Assembly (NCBI RefSeq): GCF_030812995.1
Contig: NZ_JAUSTT010000035.1
Location: forward strand, 1 to 39,961
Source: Bacillus chungangensis
GTDB lineage: Bacteria > Bacillota > Bacilli > Bacillales > Bacillaceae_C
Direction of reading: 5' to 3'
Length of the DNA stretch: 39,961 nucleotides
Made by a program: the position numbers and the translations under genes. The notes beneath the pieces are model-generated. The model made no database searches. It was given only the letters and a program-made list of their open reading frames with translations, and was not told the DNA's origin. Each line of letters starts with the position of its first letter. The first letter of the stretch is position 1. Below are positions 9,288 to 19,254 of this stretch, in pieces.

Positions 9288-10331
9288 ATGGCAGAGGCTT
9301 ATCGGCAGGCTGGGGTCGATATTGAAGCAGGCTACGAGACTGTGAAAAAAATCAAAAAGCACGTCGCAAGAACTTCACGGCTAGGTGTCTTAGGACAGCT
9401 TGGAAGTTTTGGAGGAATCTTTGATCTTTCCGCTCTTAACATGAAGGAACCAGTGCTTGTCTCTGGTACTGATGGTGTAGGAACGAAGCTGATGCTTGCG
9501 TTTAAGATGGATAAACATGATACGATCGGGATCGATTGTGTTGCAATGTGTGTCAATGATATTGTTGTGCAAGGTGCAGAGCCTTTATATTTTCTTGACT
9601 ATATAGCGTGTGGAAAAGCGGTGCCTGATAAAATCGAGCAAATCGTGAAAGGAATTGCCGATGGCTGCGAACTGGCTGGTTGTGCTTTAATAGGCGGTGA
9701 AACAGCAGAAATGCCAGGCATGTATGATGTACAAGAATATGATGTAGCGGGTTTTGCAGTTGGAGCCTGTGAAAAGAGCAGTTTAATCACTGGCGATCAT
9801 ATAACGGAAGGGAATGTGCTACTTGGTCTAGCTTCAAGTGGCATTCATAGCAACGGCTATTCTCTTGTCCGAAAAATCTTTTTTGACACACACCAGTTTT
9901 CTCTAAAGGAAAAGCTTCCTGAGCTTGACATGCCCCTTGGCGAGGTATTGTTGCAGCCGACTAAAATTTATGTAAAACCAATGATCGCAGCAATGAGGCA
10001 GCACCGTTTGAACGGTATGGCTCATATTACGGGAGGCGGTTTTATTGAAAATATCCCAAGAATGCTGCCAGAGGGGCTAGGCGCTACTATTAAGCTAGGC
10101 TCATGGCCGATTCTCCCAATTTTTACGGCACTTGAGAAATATGGAGAGTTGAAACAAGAAGAAATGTTTAATATTTTCAATATGGGAATTGGCATGGTTA
10201 TAGCTGTGGAACGAGAAGATGTGGAGTCTATTACACAAGTACTAGAAGAACATGGAGAAGAAGTATACCAAATTGGAACGGTTTGCAAAGGAAACGGCGT
10301 ACAATTTTCCTCTGTGGGGAAATTATCATGA
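9288..10331 (+). CDS. purM: Phosphoribosylaminoimidazole synthetase PurM
   Basis: AIR synthetase (347 residues) closes the imidazole ring from FGAM with ATP. The start of the family ([15 protein letters not shown]) is at ATG 9288, preceded by GAGGGAGG; an ATG at 9282 is less likely. [23 protein letters not shown] and [15 protein letters not shown] are the conserved nucleotide and substrate segments. The stop overlaps the purN start by 4 nt. Confidence 0.96.
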   Translation: MAEAYRQAGVDIEAGYETVKKIKKHVARTSRLGVLGQLGSFGGIFDLSALNMKEPVLVSGTDGVGTKLMLAFKMDKHDTIGIDCVAMCVNDIVVQGAEPLYFLDYIACGKAVPDKIEQIVKGIADGCELAGCALIGGETAEMPGMYDVQEYDVAGFAVGACEKSSLITGDHITEGNVLLGLASSGIHSNGYSLVRKIFFDTHQFSLKEKLPELDMPLGEVLLQPTKIYVKPMIAAMRQHRLNGMAHITGGGFIENIPRMLPEGLGATIKLGSWPILPIFTALEKYGELKQEEMFNIFNMGIGMVIAVEREDVESITQVLEEHGEEVYQIGTVCKGNGVQFSSVGKLS

Positions 10332-10933
10332 CGAGCATTGCCGTTTTTGCTTCTGGTAATGGCAGCAACTTTCAAGCGATTATTGATGCGATTCAGTCTG
10401 GCGATTTAGCCGCGGAAGTGAAGCTGTTAGTTTGTGATAAGCAGGATGCCTTTGTGTTGAAAAGAGCGAAACAATCAGGAATAGATACGTTTGCGTTTCA
10501 GCCGAAAGCATATGCTTCAAAAGCAGCATTTGAACGTCAAATTGCGGCAGAGTTGGAGAAGCTTAAAATCGAATATCTTGTGTTAGCAGGCTATATGCGG
10601 TTGATTGGCCCGACATTGCTAGAACGATTTTCAAACAAAATTATCAATATTCATCCGTCATTGCTTCCTGCTTTTCCTGGAATCGATGCAATTGGCCAGG
10701 CACTTCGAGCAGGTGTAGAGGAAACAGGTGTAACGATTCATTTTGTCGATGAAGGCATGGATACAGGACCAATCATTGCTCAAAAACGTGTAAAAGTATG
10801 CAGCAAAGATACGGAAGAAACGTTAGCCGCTAAGATTCACGAGCTGGAGCATCGTTTTTATCCAGCTACTTTACAACAACTATTTCATCAAGCGTCGGAG
10901 GGAGCCGAACATGGTAAAAAGAGCGTTAATTAG
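10328..10933 (+). CDS. purN: Phosphoribosylglycinamide formyltransferase PurN
   Basis: GAR transformylase (201 residues) uses 10-formyltetrahydrofolate. It begins [18 protein letters not shown], the phosphate loop region. The catalytic Asn and His lie in [13 protein letters not shown] and the catalytic Asp in [14 protein letters not shown] at 10328 overlaps the purM stop. The 3' end overlaps purH by 23 nt. Confidence 0.96.
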   Translation: MTSIAVFASGNGSNFQAIIDAIQSGDLAAEVKLLVCDKQDAFVLKRAKQSGIDTFAFQPKAYASKAAFERQIAAELEKLKIEYLVLAGYMRLIGPTLLERFSNKIINIHPSLLPAFPGIDAIGQALRAGVEETGVTIHFVDEGMDTGPIIAQKRVKVCSKDTEETLAAKIHELEHRFYPATLQQLFHQASEGAEHGKKSVN

Positions 10934-12446
10934 TGTGTCTGATAAAACGGGAATTGTTGAATTTGTGCAGAAACTGATTGCACTTGACTATGAAATCATT
11001 TCCACTGGAGGCACAAAAACGATTTTAGAGGAGAATGGCCTCGCTGTAAAAGGTGTTGAATCAATCACAGGATTCCCCGAAATTTTAGAGGGAAGAGTGA
11101 AGACGCTGCATCCATTTGTCCATGGCGGACTGCTTGCAAAACACGATGTTCCCGAGCATCAAGCACAATTAGAAGCACAAGGAATTACACCGATTCATCT
11201 TGTCTGTGTCAACCTATATCCTTTTCAACAGACAATTGCGAAGCCAAATGTAACGGTAGAGGACGCGATTGAAAATATTGATATTGGCGGGCCGACAATG
11301 CTTCGTGCAGCTGCTAAAAATCATCAATACGTAACAGTTGTCGTCGATGCCGCCGATTACGATCAAGTAATAGATATGCTAAAAGCATCTGGAACGGTGG
11401 ACATAGAAACGAGAAGAAAACTTGCCGCCAAAGTATTCCGCCATACTGCTGCTTATGATGCTTATATTGCTGGCTATATGACAGAGCTTACAGGCGAAGA
11501 AAGTCCAGAACGTGTGACTTATACATATGAATTAAAACAGCCGCTTCGCTACGGTGAAAATCCACATCAACAGGCTGCCTTTTATGTGAATCCATTAGGA
11601 GCGGAATTTTCAATTGCGCATGCTCAGCAGCATCATGGGAAGGAACTTTCTTACAATAATATTCGCGACGCTGATGCAGCTTTACAAATTGTGAGGGAAT
11701 TTGAACAGCCAGCTGCTGTTGCCGTTAAGCATATGAATCCATGCGGAGTTGGCATTGGTGAAGATGCATCCACTGCATTTGCCAAAGCGTATCAAGCAGA
11801 TCCAACTTCTATTTTCGGCGGTATTATTGCTTTTAATCGGATTGTTGATGAAGAGACTGCGCAGCAGCTTTATGACATTTTTCTTGAAATCATTGTAGCT
11901 CCAGCCTTTACAGAAGAAGCTTCAGCCCTTTTAACGAAGAAAAAGAATTTGCGCCTGCTTACTGTTCCTTTTGAAACAAAAGGAGAAACAGAAAAAATGC
12001 TCACATCTGTAGCTGGCGGTTTGCTAGTGCAGGATCAAGATGCGAAAGTCCTTGATGAAGATGCTTTAAAAGTTATGACAGAGCGAACACCTACAGCAGA
12101 AGAAATGAAGGCTTTACAGCTTGGATGGAAGGTTGTACGCCATGTGAAGTCGAATGCGATTGTGGTGGCGAATGAAGAAATGACTTTAGGTATTGGTGCA
12201 GGACAAATGAATCGCGTCGGCGCTGCAAAGATTGCTTTAGAACAAGCTGGAGAAAAAGCGAAAGGTGCTGTGCTTGCATCTGATGCCTTTTTCCCAATGG
12301 CTGATACGGTGGAAGCAGCGGCTAAAGCAGGAATAACGGCTATCATTCAGCCAGGCGGCTCCGTCCGCGATGAAGAGTCGATTCAAGCAGCAAATAAAGC
12401 CGGAATTGCAATGGTATTTACAGGGGTTCGTCATTTTAAACATTAA
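10911..12446 (+). CDS. purH: Bifunctional AICAR formyltransferase / IMP cyclohydrolase PurH
   Basis: The last two steps to IMP on one chain of 511 residues, the usual length. The N-terminal cyclohydrolase domain shows STGGTKT and GRVKTLHP; the C-terminal transformylase domain shows KHMNPCGVG with the catalytic Lys-His pair, and [12 protein letters not shown]. The ribosome binding site CGGAGGGAG lies inside purN. Confidence 0.97.
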   Translation: MVKRALISVSDKTGIVEFVQKLIALDYEIISTGGTKTILEENGLAVKGVESITGFPEILEGRVKTLHPFVHGGLLAKHDVPEHQAQLEAQGITPIHLVCVNLYPFQQTIAKPNVTVEDAIENIDIGGPTMLRAAAKNHQYVTVVVDAADYDQVIDMLKASGTVDIETRRKLAAKVFRHTAAYDAYIAGYMTELTGEESPERVTYTYELKQPLRYGENPHQQAAFYVNPLGAEFSIAHAQQHHGKELSYNNIRDADAALQIVREFEQPAAVAVKHMNPCGVGIGEDASTAFAKAYQADPTSIFGGIIAFNRIVDEETAQQLYDIFLEIIVAPAFTEEASALLTKKKNLRLLTVPFETKGETEKMLTSVAGGLLVQDQDAKVLDEDALKVMTERTPTAEEMKALQLGWKVVRHVKSNAIVVANEEMTLGIGAGQMNRVGAAKIALEQAGEKAKGAVLASDAFFPMADTVEAAAKAGITAIIQPGGSVRDEESIQAANKAGIAMVFTGVRHFKH

Positions 12447-13742
<1,296 letters not shown>

Positions 13743-13749
13743 AAAAGCA

Positions 13750-13776
13750 GGAGCTGCCCAGGACAGCTCCTTTTTT
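13750..13776 (+). terminator. Terminator of the pur operon
   Basis: A perfect seven-pair stem, GGAGCTG with CAGCTCC, has a seven-base loop and is followed by six T. It sits just after the purD stop codon. Confidence 0.93.
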
Positions 13777-14193
13777 ATATCGTGGTGCAAATAAATGGAA
13801 GTGGATGGTTTATCATTCGAATCCAGATATTTATAAGCGGAAGTAAGCAATTTATCATTTGAAGTTTTAATAAGCCGAATTAGATAATTTATCGTCCAGC
13901 TCACTCTTAACCTCCCTTATTTTTTGCAATAGCGACGGTAATTATGGGAATGTTAAAACTCGGATTTTTAGTGTTTCTAAGTATTTTAAAAAAGATAAAG
14001 CCAGGTCTATATGAATAAATGGTTGGCTAGATTCGAAAATCAAATCACTTAAAATGAAGAGAGTAACTTTCTAAAAGGTGCTCTCTTTTTCGTTTTAAAC
14101 AGAAAAAAATTTTAATCATCATAAAGGTAAAATTCAGAATATGTTGAATATATATGAGTGAAGCGAAAGAAGATTTATGAAGGAGGTGTTCAA
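13777..14193. other. Intergenic region after pur operon with degenerate tandem repeat
   Basis: No clear gene. From 13808 to about 13907 a degenerate unit of 37-42 bp beginning TTTATC occurs two and a half times; read on the minus strand each unit has GATAAATT followed by CGGCTTAT or CCGCTTAT. A 24-codon frame at 13944-14018 (hydrophobic then Lys-rich) has no ribosome binding site and is doubtful. A hairpin ending in CTCTCTTTTTCG (about 14056-14094) looks like a terminator, so a short unknown transcript could end there. Confidence 0.4.
14056..14094 (+). terminator. Hairpin terminator before the small peptide genes
   Basis: AGAGAG and ACTTT pair with AAAGGT and CTCTCT around a short loop, followed by TTTTTCGTTTT. 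No confirmed gene lies directly upstream on this strand, so it may end a small RNA or the doubtful short frame at 13944. Confidence 0.6.
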
Positions 14194-14349
14194 ATGGAAT
14201 TATTGAAAAACTCGAAAGGGAAATGGTGTGCCGTTTTTAGCGTATTTCTATTGATGTTTATGTTCACAACTCCTATCTCATCATCTACAAGTGAAGGAGC
14301 TGCTTGTACAGATTTGAAAGAACAACATGATCTTGAAACTAGCTGCTAA
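14194..14349 (+). CDS. Small exported peptide, paralogue 1
   Basis: A 51-residue peptide preceded by GAAGGAGGTG, an excellent ribosome binding site, with ATG at 14194. The N-terminus is basic (KNSKGK, 5-10). A hydrophobic stretch (about 11-28) and TTPISSSTSE then look like a Sec signal peptide and cleavage region. The C-terminal 20 residues (GAACTDLKEQHDLETSC) are polar with two Cys. It is nearly identical to the gene 286 bp downstream up to residue 29, then diverges except for a shared LK-E-HD core. No receptor, transporter or modification gene is adjacent. It could be a signalling-peptide or bacteriocin-like precursor; function is unknown. Confidence 0.68.
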   Translation: MELLKNSKGKWCAVFSVFLLMFMFTTPISSSTSEGAACTDLKEQHDLETSC

Positions 14350-14479
14350 AAGAATTTCTTCAAAGAGTTCTCTATATAGAGTGATTAGCTCGATGTTTTA
14401 TGGATTTTTCATGATTATAAATCAATATTGGAAATATGAAATATATGCTGGGGTGAAAATGAACGAAGGAGGTGTCCAC

Positions 14480-14629
14480 ATGGAATTATTGAAAAACTCG
14501 AAAGGGAAATGGTGCGCTGTTTTTGGTGTATTTCTATTAATGTTTATGTTCACAACTCCTATATCAACTACAAGTGAAGTGGCAAAAGGTGAATTGAAAA
14601 GAGAACATGATCCACTTTATCATGGTTGA
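14480..14629 (+). CDS. Small exported peptide, paralogue 2
   Basis: A 49-residue peptide with the same ribosome binding site (GAAGGAGGTG) and almost the same first 29 residues as the upstream gene. Its mature part (VAKGELKREHDPLYHG) differs and lacks Cys. Several differences between the two copies in the shared part are silent (TGT/TGC, GCC/GCT, TTG/TTA), which suggests the exported leader has been kept by selection since duplication. A terminator follows, so the two may form one transcript. Function is unknown. Confidence 0.68.
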   Translation: MELLKNSKGKWCAVFGVFLLMFMFTTPISTTSEVAKGELKREHDPLYHG

Positions 14630-14658
14630 TAAATAATTTCTCGAAGAACACCGAAAAA

Positions 14659-14706
14659 AGCTGTCTATAAGCCATTTATTTGCTGACTTATGGATAGCTC
14701 TTTTCT
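14659..14706 (+). terminator. Terminator after the small peptide pair
   Basis: AGCTGTCTATAAG (14659-14671) pairs with CTTATGGATAGCT (14687-14699) over 13 positions with two G-U pairs. It is followed by CTTTTCTT. Confidence 0.85.
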
Positions 14707-14742
14707 TATGAAAATCTATGCTGCTCTGATATCTCATTCATA

Positions 14743-14868
14743 TTACGAAATGTATGTTATTTTGAATCTTGTATAAGGATAAAGATCCACATATGGTGGG
14801 GTTGTTCTGCTACCTGCGGGGCAATCATTACCGCCAACATAAATTGTACAATAAGTAATTCGAATATA
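14743..14868 (-). pseudogene. Possible 3' fragment of a lost gene
   Basis: On the minus strand an open frame without a start ends at 14743 and reads, in part, GGNDCPAGSRTTPPYVDLY. Its composition looks protein-like rather than random, but no family is recognised, and the frame enters a terminator hairpin upstream. It may be a leftover of a small protein gene; chance is possible. Confidence 0.2.
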
Positions 14869-14911
14869 AAAAAAGCCGATTTCTTCTATTATGAAGGAAT
14901 CGGCTTTTTTC
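14868..14911. terminator. Bidirectional terminator hairpin
   Basis: AAAAAGCCGATTTCTTC pairs with GAAGGAATCGGCTTTTT almost perfectly. A-run and T-run flanks make it able to work on either strand. Confidence 0.8.
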
Positions 14912-14946
14912 TTAGTATGATTCTTCCAAAGATAATGCTTACTTTA

Positions 14947-15226
14947 TTTATCCCACATCTAACCGGCAGTAAGACCCCTACCTCAAGAGTAAGAGGAATC
15001 GAAGAAGTCTAGGTGAGGGATAACTGAAAGTCAAATGTCCGATTGATTCGGGCCTACGGGACGTAGGCACAAAGGCGTTGCAACAGGACAAGGAAAGCTT
15101 CGGCAGCGATACATCGCACGAAGAAAAGCGGTTTCCTTTTCGAGGACGTTGCGATCTTAGCCTTTGTTCTACTTCTTGTCCAGTGGGGATGAGAGAAAAC
15201 CTCCGCTCATGGAAGTTTCACTTTAT
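14947..15226 (+). repeat. Repeat family copy C
   Basis: A 280-bp copy from TTTATCCCACATC to GTTTCACTTTAT in the same orientation as copy B. The central part has one full ATCGCACGAAGAAAAGCGG module and a shortened CCTACGGGACGTAGG hairpin in place of the first module. Its right end overlaps the 3' end of the HAAS-domain gene read from the other strand, supplying that gene's last codons and stop. Confidence 0.85.
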
Positions 15227-15971
15227 CTTTATTTTTTTCTATTTTAAATACGATTAGCAAGTAAATCCCAACACATAGTGGAATAATAGTGCCATTTAAT
15301 ATTAACTTTGTGCTTTCCTGAAGGTTTGTCATATCTAGAAGAATCTCCGGTAAAAATAAAGTAATCGGAAGAATAATCGTTACCCATGTTTTGCTCCATA
15401 ATGCAATTCCAATAAAAACTAAAATTGACATAGCAATTGCAATCATATTTCCAGCCGTTCCAAATTGAATAATGGGTGTATCATAAAATCTATTTAAATA
15501 GATTAAAGCAATAAATAAAAGCATTGGTGTCATTCCGATAATACCGAATAATAACCATTCTCTTATTTTGGATATTTTGTTGCTTGCAACATACTTAAAT
15601 AAGACTGTGGTAAGAAACAAGGCAAATATGAAAATAAATGGATAGCCAATCAAATCAAGTAATGAGTATTCCATTTCTCCACGTATTGCATCTCCCATTA
15701 CAATATAAGCAATTGCACCCAAGATAATAATAGGTATATATTTCAGCAATCCTTTAAAATCAAATGACATTTCATTTGCTAATTGTCCCATATACTCTTT
15801 AGGTGTCTTTCCAATGATATCTGCTACGCTTTTCCCATTTTTTTCAGCTTCATATAAGTGATCCTCTAATTCTTCAATTATGTCTTCAGTTTCTTTTTCA
15901 TTTTTTCCGCTGGAAAATAAATAGACCCTTAGATTTTCTAAAAAATCACGACTTTCTTTTGATATATTCAT
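15207..15971 (-). CDS. HAAS-domain membrane protein, PadR partner
   Basis: A 254-residue protein. The N-terminal part (about 1-70) is helical and acidic, with LENLRVYL and DIIEELEDHLYEAE, typical of the HAAS/DUF1700-like domain. Six or so hydrophobic segments follow between about 80 and 245. Such proteins are usually encoded directly after a PadR regulator and are thought to act with it; the exact role is unknown. It begins at ATG 15971, 5 nt after the padR stop, with GAGGAAGG inside padR. The last codons (KVKLP then stop) lie inside repeat copy C, so the original C-terminus was probably altered by insertion. Confidence 0.8.
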   Translation of the reverse strand: MNISKESRDFLENLRVYLFSSGKNEKETEDIIEELEDHLYEAEKNGKSVADIIGKTPKEYMGQLANEMSFDFKGLLKYIPIIILGAIAYIVMGDAIRGEMEYSLLDLIGYPFIFIFALFLTTVLFKYVASNKISKIREWLLFGIIGMTPMLLFIALIYLNRFYDTPIIQFGTAGNMIAIAMSILVFIGIALWSKTWVTIILPITLFLPEILLDMTNLQESTKLILNGTIIPLCVGIYLLIVFKIEKNKDKVKLP

Positions 15972-15976
15972 AAAAG

Positions 15977-16303
15977 TTAACCTTCCTCACCTAATAAATG
16001 ATTAACACTATCTGAGATAGCACTCCATTTCTTTTTAAAATCTTCCAATTCTTCTTTTCCTTTTACGGTTAAGGAATAATATTTTCGCTTGGGACCTCCT
16101 GAAGGAAGTTCTTTTTGAACGGCCGTCACAAGCCCTTCTTTTCTCATTCTAAGTAACAAAGGATAAATGCTTCCTTCACTAACCATTGTAAATCCATAGG
16201 CATATAACTTTTCCATCATTTCATATCCATAGGTTTCCCCTTTATTAATAATTGATAGGAGGCATCCCTCTAAAATTCCTTTTAATATTTGACTTGACGA
16301 CAA
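15977..16303 (-). CDS. PadR family transcriptional regulator
   Basis: A 108-residue winged-helix regulator of the PadR-s1 type. ILKGILEGCLLSIIN and TYGYEMMEKL form the first helices; SEGSIYPLLLRMRKEGLV is the recognition helix and start of the wing; GGPKRKYYSLTVKG is the wing itself. The C-terminal helix is the dimer arm. The start is TTG at 16303, supported by AAAGGAGGG six to seven bases upstream. It probably represses its own operon with the following HAAS gene through the palindrome upstream. Confidence 0.9.
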   Translation of the reverse strand: MSSSQILKGILEGCLLSIINKGETYGYEMMEKLYAYGFTMVSEGSIYPLLLRMRKEGLVTAVQKELPSGGPKRKYYSLTVKGKEELEDFKKKWSAISDSVNHLLGEEG

Positions 16304-16380
16304 TAAGCTCCCTCCTTTTGAAAGGAATAAACAAAAACTAACTTGTTATGCAATATAGTTGTGCAAAAAAAAGAGGTGCA

Positions 16381-16413
16381 ATCAAACTGTATTGTATTAC
16401 AAGATAGTTTGAT
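16381..16413. promoter_or_regulatory. Palindrome upstream of padR, candidate operator
   Basis: A 33-bp inverted repeat with perfect outer arms ATCAAACT and AGTTTGAT and an inner TTGTATTACAA. It lies about 80 bp upstream of padR, in its promoter region. PadR proteins bind such palindromes, so autoregulation is likely but inferred. Confidence 0.55.
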
Positions 16414-16958
16414 TTTAGCATATCATTAAAAATAGCTCAAGATATTTTTTTTGGTATGTTTTAATAATAAAAGTTCCATAAACGGACATGAAAGGCATAA
16501 AGAATTATCTTCAAGCGATTTACGGGATCAACGAACCGTACGATGGAAATGGGAAAGGTAATTCGATTATAAGGAAAAAGTTATTCAAAAGATGTTACAT
16601 ATAAATAAAAGGATCAGGTTTTCGGTTTCATTTATTTGTGAAGTTTCGTTTTGCACCACGGTACTATATGCCAATATTTTACTTGTAGCATGATGATCAA
16701 AAAGAGAATGTTGGTGATATCTGAAGGCTAACGTAATCAATATGAAAAGGAAAAATTTTTATGGAGACTATTCATTACAAAGTAAACCGAAAGCTTAATT
16801 GTTGTTAAATAAAGGGGGAGTAATAAATAATTGACTAGTGGCTATACTTTTTATAACGTGTGAATATAGATAGCGCAGCATACGTTAAATATATTAATTA
16901 ATGCAAACGTATTGCTTTCAAACATGAATCGTCAAATACGACTATTTTTTTGCAAAAA
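16414..16958. other. Intergenic region without a convincing gene
   Basis: AT-rich stretch between the padR promoter and the DUF2892 gene. A 38-codon frame at 16488-16604 starts MKGIKNYLQAIYGINEPYDG but has no good ribosome binding site and matches no family I recognise; it may be a 5' remnant. A GTGCAAAA motif near 16655 on the minus strand resembles GTGCAAAT near 13785 and 20754. Nothing else is visible. Confidence 0.4.
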
Positions 16959-16986
16959 AAAACCCTCCTGCTAAGAAGGATTTTCT
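16959..16986 (-). terminator. Terminator of the DUF2892 gene
   Basis: Read on the minus strand, ATCCTTCT pairs with AGGAGGGT around TAGC and is followed by a run of T. It overlaps the last codons and the region after the stop. Confidence 0.75.
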
Positions 16987-17219
16987 GTTTCTGGCTGTTG
17001 GGACATGCATTTGCCATTTGTTTTTTGAAACATAGCGGTTACTGGGCAGTAGCGGACAATGCCTTCTCCTACTTTCATTGCACCAAGCATCGCCGTCATC
17101 AGGTAAAATTGTCTCCATGGCACCCTCGAAAGGCGTGCTGTACTCCAAGACAACATTGTAAGCCCGCAAGTAATGCGAACCAATGCGTTTAATATTCCAA
17201 TATTAGGCTTTATTTTCAT
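16971..17219 (-). CDS. DUF2892 (YgaP-like) small membrane protein
   Basis: An 82-residue protein. KPNIGILNALVRITCGLTML starts the typical DUF2892 pattern of an amphipathic start and first membrane helix. A second hydrophobic segment (about 38-52) leads to GIVRYCPVTAMF, the family's conserved cysteine-containing end. Members are small inner membrane proteins, sometimes linked to rhodanese or sulfur chemistry. The ATG at 17219 follows GGTGAGGAT. It stands alone between the padR pair and yerA. Confidence 0.8.
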   Translation of the reverse strand: MKIKPNIGILNALVRITCGLTMLSWSTARLSRVPWRQFYLMTAMLGAMKVGEGIVRYCPVTAMFQKTNGKCMSQQPETENPS

Positions 17220-17344
17220 GTTATCCTCACCTTCACAAAATGTTTACAATTATCTACGATACCTTTAGTGCTTTAAACAAAAGAATATGTTAGTATTAAG
17301 AACGAAAAAAGAAAATTGAATGCTTCCTTATGGAGGAATGTTGA

Positions 17345-19078
17345 ATGTACCGTTGGAAAAATAGACAGCTTCGCGAACAAGCAGCTGTGTTAGATCATAA
17401 AAAATCACCAACACTTGTTTTACAAAATGCCCGTTATCTACACTCGATTTTTCGAAAGTGGATGACTGCAAATATTTGGATTTATGAAGATCGCATTGTT
17501 TATGTTGGAGATAAACTCCCAGAGAAATTAAGCAATAATTGTGAAGTCGTTGATTGTTCTAAATGGACGTTAGTACCAGGCTATATTGAACCGCATGTAC
17601 ATCCATTTCAGTTATATAATCCCCAAACGTTTGCTGAATATGCATCTCAAACAGGAACGACCACTCTAATTACAGATAACTTGAAGCTTGCTTTTTTATT
17701 GGAAATAAAGAAAGCGTTTTCTTTTGTAAGTGATTGCAATAGCTTTCCTATTTCCATGTATTGGTGGTGTCGTTTTGGCTCACAGACGGAGCTGGAAAAT
17801 GAGGAAATGATTTTTACGAATGAATCTGTTAAAACATGGCTTGAGCATGACCTCGTTATTCAAGGTGGAGAGCTGACAGAGTGGCCAAAGCTTTTGGCTG
17901 GAGATGATTTAATACTTCATTGGATTCAAGAAACGAAGCGGCTTGGGAAGAAAATTGAAGGTCATTTTCCAGGAGCTTCGGAAAAAACATTAGCGAAAAT
18001 GATGCTTTTTGGAGCTGATGCAGATCATGAATCGATGACTGCAAAAGATATTTATTTGCGGCTTATGAACGGATATACTGTGGCACTTCGCCATTCTTCT
18101 ATTCGTCCTGATCTGCCCATTCTTTTGACAGAAATGAAGGAAATAGGCTTGGATCAATATGACTCCATGTTTTTTACTACAGACGGTTCTACTCCATGCT
18201 TTTACAATGAGGGGATTCTCGACCGCATGATCCGAATCGCATTAGAGCATGGTGTGCCAACGATCGATGCGTATCATATGGCATCCTATAATGTAGCGCG
18301 CTATTATAATATCCAGCATCATCATGGGTTGATTGCTACAGGGCGCATTGCCAATATTAATATTCTGGAAGATGAAACAAATCCAACACCGATTTCCGTG
18401 CTGTCAAAAGGAAAATGGCTTAAAAGAGATGGACAAACAATTGCTGCATTTCAACCGATGGATTGGAAAAAGTATGGGTTTTCACCACTTTCTTTAAATT
18501 GGGACTTAGATAGGGAAGATCTCCAATTTTCGATGCCATTTGGGATAGAAATGGTGAATGATGTGATTACAAAACCATACTCAGTTACGATGGAATGTAA
18601 TACTGAAGAACTGCCTTTAAACAATGATGAAAGCTTTTTTATGCTGATAGACCGTAATGGAACTTGGCGTGTCAATACGATGCTAAAAGGTTTTGCCAAC
18701 AAAGTGCTTGGCTTTGCCTCCTCTTTTTCTAATACAGGCGATATTGTCATGATCGGCAAGAAAAAGTCTGATATGATACTTGCTTTTGATCGGATGAAGG
18801 CAATCGGAGGTGGTATTGTCTTAGCGGAAAATGGCGAAATTATTTATGAATTGCCATTGAAACTAGCTGGTGTCATGTCAGATGCAAAAATGTCAGTACT
18901 GATGAAAGAAGAGAAACGTTTAAAAGAATTGTTGTGTGAACGCGGGTATGCTTTTGCTGACCCCATCCATTCTTTGCTGTTTTTTTCCTCGACCCATTTG
19001 CCATATTTGCGTATTACTCAAAAGGGAATGTACGATGTCATGAACAAAACGGTACTCTTTCCGACAATAATGCGTTAA
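17345..19078 (+). CDS. yerA: Adenine deaminase-like amidohydrolase YerA
   Basis: A 577-residue amidohydrolase close in length and layout to B. subtilis YerA. The metal-binding HxH lies in EPHVHP (H84, H86); further metal or active-site residues are in IEGHFPGAS, ADADHES and FFTTDGSTP. The C-terminal half contains the adenine deaminase-type domain. Related Ade enzymes convert adenine to hypoxanthine, which would link it to the purine operon; substrate for this protein is inferred. ATG at 17345 follows ATGGAGGAATG. Confidence 0.87.
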   Translation: MYRWKNRQLREQAAVLDHKKSPTLVLQNARYLHSIFRKWMTANIWIYEDRIVYVGDKLPEKLSNNCEVVDCSKWTLVPGYIEPHVHPFQLYNPQTFAEYASQTGTTTLITDNLKLAFLLEIKKAFSFVSDCNSFPISMYWWCRFGSQTELENEEMIFTNESVKTWLEHDLVIQGGELTEWPKLLAGDDLILHWIQETKRLGKKIEGHFPGASEKTLAKMMLFGADADHESMTAKDIYLRLMNGYTVALRHSSIRPDLPILLTEMKEIGLDQYDSMFFTTDGSTPCFYNEGILDRMIRIALEHGVPTIDAYHMASYNVARYYNIQHHHGLIATGRIANINILEDETNPTPISVLSKGKWLKRDGQTIAAFQPMDWKKYGFSPLSLNWDLDREDLQFSMPFGIEMVNDVITKPYSVTMECNTEELPLNNDESFFMLIDRNGTWRVNTMLKGFANKVLGFASSFSNTGDIVMIGKKKSDMILAFDRMKAIGGGIVLAENGEIIYELPLKLAGVMSDAKMSVLMKEEKRLKELLCERGYAFADPIHSLLFFSSTHLPYLRITQKGMYDVMNKTVLFPTIMR

Positions 19079-19096
19079 AATAATAAAATAGGGCAT

Positions 19097-19120
19097 CCTT
19101 TAGCAGCGAGCTGCTAAAGG
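19097..19120. other. Perfect hairpin between yerA and yerB
   Basis: CCTTTAGCAGC and GCTGCTAAAGG form a perfect 11-pair stem with only GA between them. No T-run follows, so it is not a classical terminator; it may stabilise the yerA message end or act as a weak attenuator. Confidence 0.5.
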
Positions 19121-19254
19121 TGCGCTATCATGCTGTCGATTCATCCGTTTTAGTTTTAGTAGAACCCTTTATACATAAATAGAGAAATAGGGTTTTGCTG
19201 AAATGGGTAGTCGTACAGAAGAGAAATGAAGAAATAGGAGTTAGGGGTCAGTAT

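Noticed and set aside
10022-10375. Minus-strand frame of 117 codons opposite purM/purN
   Set aside because: Shadow of PurM coding sequence, no start signal.
13944-14018. 24-codon hydrophobic frame, possible small toxin
   Set aside because: No ribosome binding site; the peptide does not match known type I toxin families; only the nearby terminator supports a transcript.
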